From assembly GCA_946480525.1 (NCBI GenBank), contig CAMLLA010000252.1, forward strand, positions 1 through 6,316: DNA of 6,316 nt, written 5' to 3'. Source of the stretch: an uncultured Asticcacaulis sp. (GTDB taxonomy: Bacteria > Pseudomonadota > Alphaproteobacteria > Caulobacterales > Caulobacteraceae). The notes beneath the pieces were generated by a model that saw only the letters and a program-made list of their open reading frames with translations, was not told the DNA's origin and did no database searches. The translations under genes and the position numbers were made by a program. Shown here piece by piece: positions 5,331 through 6,316 of the stretch; within the stretch, counting starts at the first letter, position 1; each line of letters begins with the position of its first letter.

Positions 5331-6257
5331 CTACTTCAACAGATTGAGCAGCGAGGTCTGGTTGAGGCTGGATAGCACCTGTGCCGACGCCTGAACCGAG
5401 ACCTGAGCCATCTGAAGATCGGTATAGGCTTTGGCCAGGTCGACGTCCGTGCGGTCGCTGATCAGGCCGGACAGCGTCTTGACCTGTCCCTGCAACGACT
5501 TGGTTGTATTGTCGACGCGGTTCTGCAGGGTACCGTTCAGTGATGTCTGCTGGACCAGATCATCATAATGCGCGTTAAATTCCTGCGACTTGGTTGTCAG
5601 GAACGCTTTCTGCGCGTCGGTCAGGTCGGCGCCGAACGGACCCGTCAGAGGGTCGTCATTATAGGCCTGAATGTCGGCAAAGGTCTGCATCAGGGCCGTG
5701 CCGAGGTCCGAAGCCAGCATACCCGTCTGGATCGTCGTGTGGACGTCGATGCGCGAAGACTTCTTGATGTCTCCGTTCTGGAAGCCGTCGGCCATAGTCG
5801 GTAAAGCGGTCAGATCCGACAGGCTTGTGGCCGTTACAGGAGGATTGTCGTCATTGCCCCCGCCGAACAGGTACTGGCCGTTATGGACGTAGTTCAGGCC
5901 GTCCAGAGCGCTTGAAAACGCACCCTGGAGCGAGGTCATCATGGCGGAGGCGTCCCCAGAAGCCAGCGCATTCATGATGGCGTCCTTGGCGCTGGCGGCG
6001 GAGTCGCTGGCGGTCGTCAGCGCCAGATCCTGGCTCTGCAGCCGGTCCGCAACGGTCTTGTTGACCTCGATGAAACTTTCCGACTTTGCAAGCGATGACT
6101 GATAGGCCGCAATGATTTCCGCAGAGCGCCCATGTCCCATCAGGTCGGTGGCGACCTTCTGGGTCGATACTTGGTCATTGGCCTTGGCCATGCGGTTTTG
6201 GGCGTCCATCAGGTTGCCCAGCGCATTGCCCCAGATTTGTCCGGTCGAGATACGCAT
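5331..6257 (-). CDS. flgL: Flagellar hook-associated protein 3 (hook-filament junction)
   Basis: FlgL (HAP3) is exported by the flagellar type III apparatus and, with FlgK, joins the hook to the filament. The 308-residue length is normal. The N-terminal flagellin-like coiled region (MRISTGQIWGNALGNLMDAQ, then VSTQKVATDLMGHGRSAEI) and the C-terminal helix (YTDLQMAQVSVQASAQVLSS, ending LNLLK) are the paired D0/D1 segments of the flagellin family. The middle, with YLFGGGNDDNPPV at about residues 128-140, is the FlgL-type loop and variable domain. There is no signal peptide, as expected for this export route. The ATG at 6257 lies 3 nt after the flgK stop, and only a weak GGGA (about 10 nt upstream) could serve as a ribosome site, so translation probably depends on coupling to flgK. 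Its promoter lies outside the window. Confidence 0.95.
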   Translation of the reverse strand: MRISTGQIWGNALGNLMDAQNRMAKANDQVSTQKVATDLMGHGRSAEIIAAYQSSLAKSESFIEVNKTVADRLQSQDLALTTASDSAASAKDAIMNALASGDASAMMTSLQGAFSSALDGLNYVHNGQYLFGGGNDDNPPVTATSLSDLTALPTMADGFQNGDIKKSSRIDVHTTIQTGMLASDLGTALMQTFADIQAYNDDPLTGPFGADLTDAQKAFLTTKSQEFNAHYDDLVQQTSLNGTLQNRVDNTTKSLQGQVKTLSGLISDRTDVDLAKAYTDLQMAQVSVQASAQVLSSLNQTSLLNLLK

Positions 6258-6260
6258 CTA

Positions 6261-6316
6261 TCAGCGTCCCATATTGAGCAGGACGTCGTACATTTCCGTG
6301 ACGGCCTGAATGAGGC
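6261..6316 (-). CDS. flgK: FlgK, C-terminal end only (partial)
   Basis: On the minus strand the last 17 codons before TGA 6261-6263 read LIQAVTEMYDVLLNMGR. This fits the C-terminal helix of flagellar hook-associated protein 1, where FlgK proteins typically end in a similar hydrophobic heptad with LL and R. The position immediately before flgL, the normal gene order, supports it. Only 56 bp are visible, so the identity rests mainly on context. Confidence 0.7.
   Translation of the reverse strand, partial: LIQAVTEMYDVLLNMGR

Noticed and set aside
4991..5347. Plus-strand open frame (118 codons) crossing the acidic-protein gene and the flgL end
   Set aside because: It overlaps a gene with a better ribosome site in another frame, has no AAGGAG-like site, and its composition (many Met, Thr, Ser) looks like a frame-shifted reading.
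5236..5380. Minus-strand open frame running from inside the flgL 3' end to TGA near 5236
   Set aside because: The last 30 codons look protein-like, but no start codon with a ribosome site was found and most of the upstream part is an alternative reading of flgL.

Overview
The window looks like ordinary chromosomal DNA from an alphaproteobacterium, most likely of the Caulobacterales (Caulobacter/Asticcacaulis type). This is inferred from the moderately high GC content, the codon use, the style of the FlgL and MnmA proteins, a Fur-type operator and a candidate sigma-54 promoter. The genus cannot be fixed from the sequence alone. No mobile element, CRISPR array or phage gene is visible.

Left part (1-2048): the 5' 58 nt of a CAT-anticodon tRNA (minus strand, cut by the window edge) has its own promoter at 106-134. 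Divergent from it is an Lrp/AsnC-type regulator gene with a TTG start. A perfect TATAAT box lies inside an imperfect inverted repeat just upstream, which suggests autoregulation. Its stop codon overlaps the start of the next gene (ATGA). That gene encodes an exported protein with a TPR-like segment followed by a beta-propeller-like, SMP-30/NHL-type region, so regulator and exported protein form a tight two-gene operon.

Middle part (2049-3604): a 56-codon gene with a strong ribosome binding site lies directly under a Fur-box-like sequence that covers its probable -10 element. It is probably an iron-regulated small protein. An AT-rich block and a sigma-54-like -24/-12 element (embedded in a 9-bp tandem repeat) then precede an exported protein with a calcium-loop-like DxDxDGxxD motif. 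An HxlR-family regulator with a cysteine-rich, zinc-ribbon-like tail follows.

Right part (3605-6316): mnmA (tRNA 2-thiouridylase) runs on the minus strand, tail to tail with the HxlR gene. Only two bases separate their stop codons. Divergent from mnmA is a small, very acidic, probably disordered protein. It converges on flgL (hook-filament junction protein), which follows the last codons of flgK on the minus strand. The 122-bp gap at 5209-5330 holds only a weak hairpin (5288-5303) without a T-tract and no convincing gene.

The window is mostly housekeeping. The points most worth following up are the Fur-box microprotein gene, the possible sigma-54 control of the exported protein, the Lrp/propeller operon and the acidic protein next to mnmA. 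I did not find clear evidence of a new multi-gene system.
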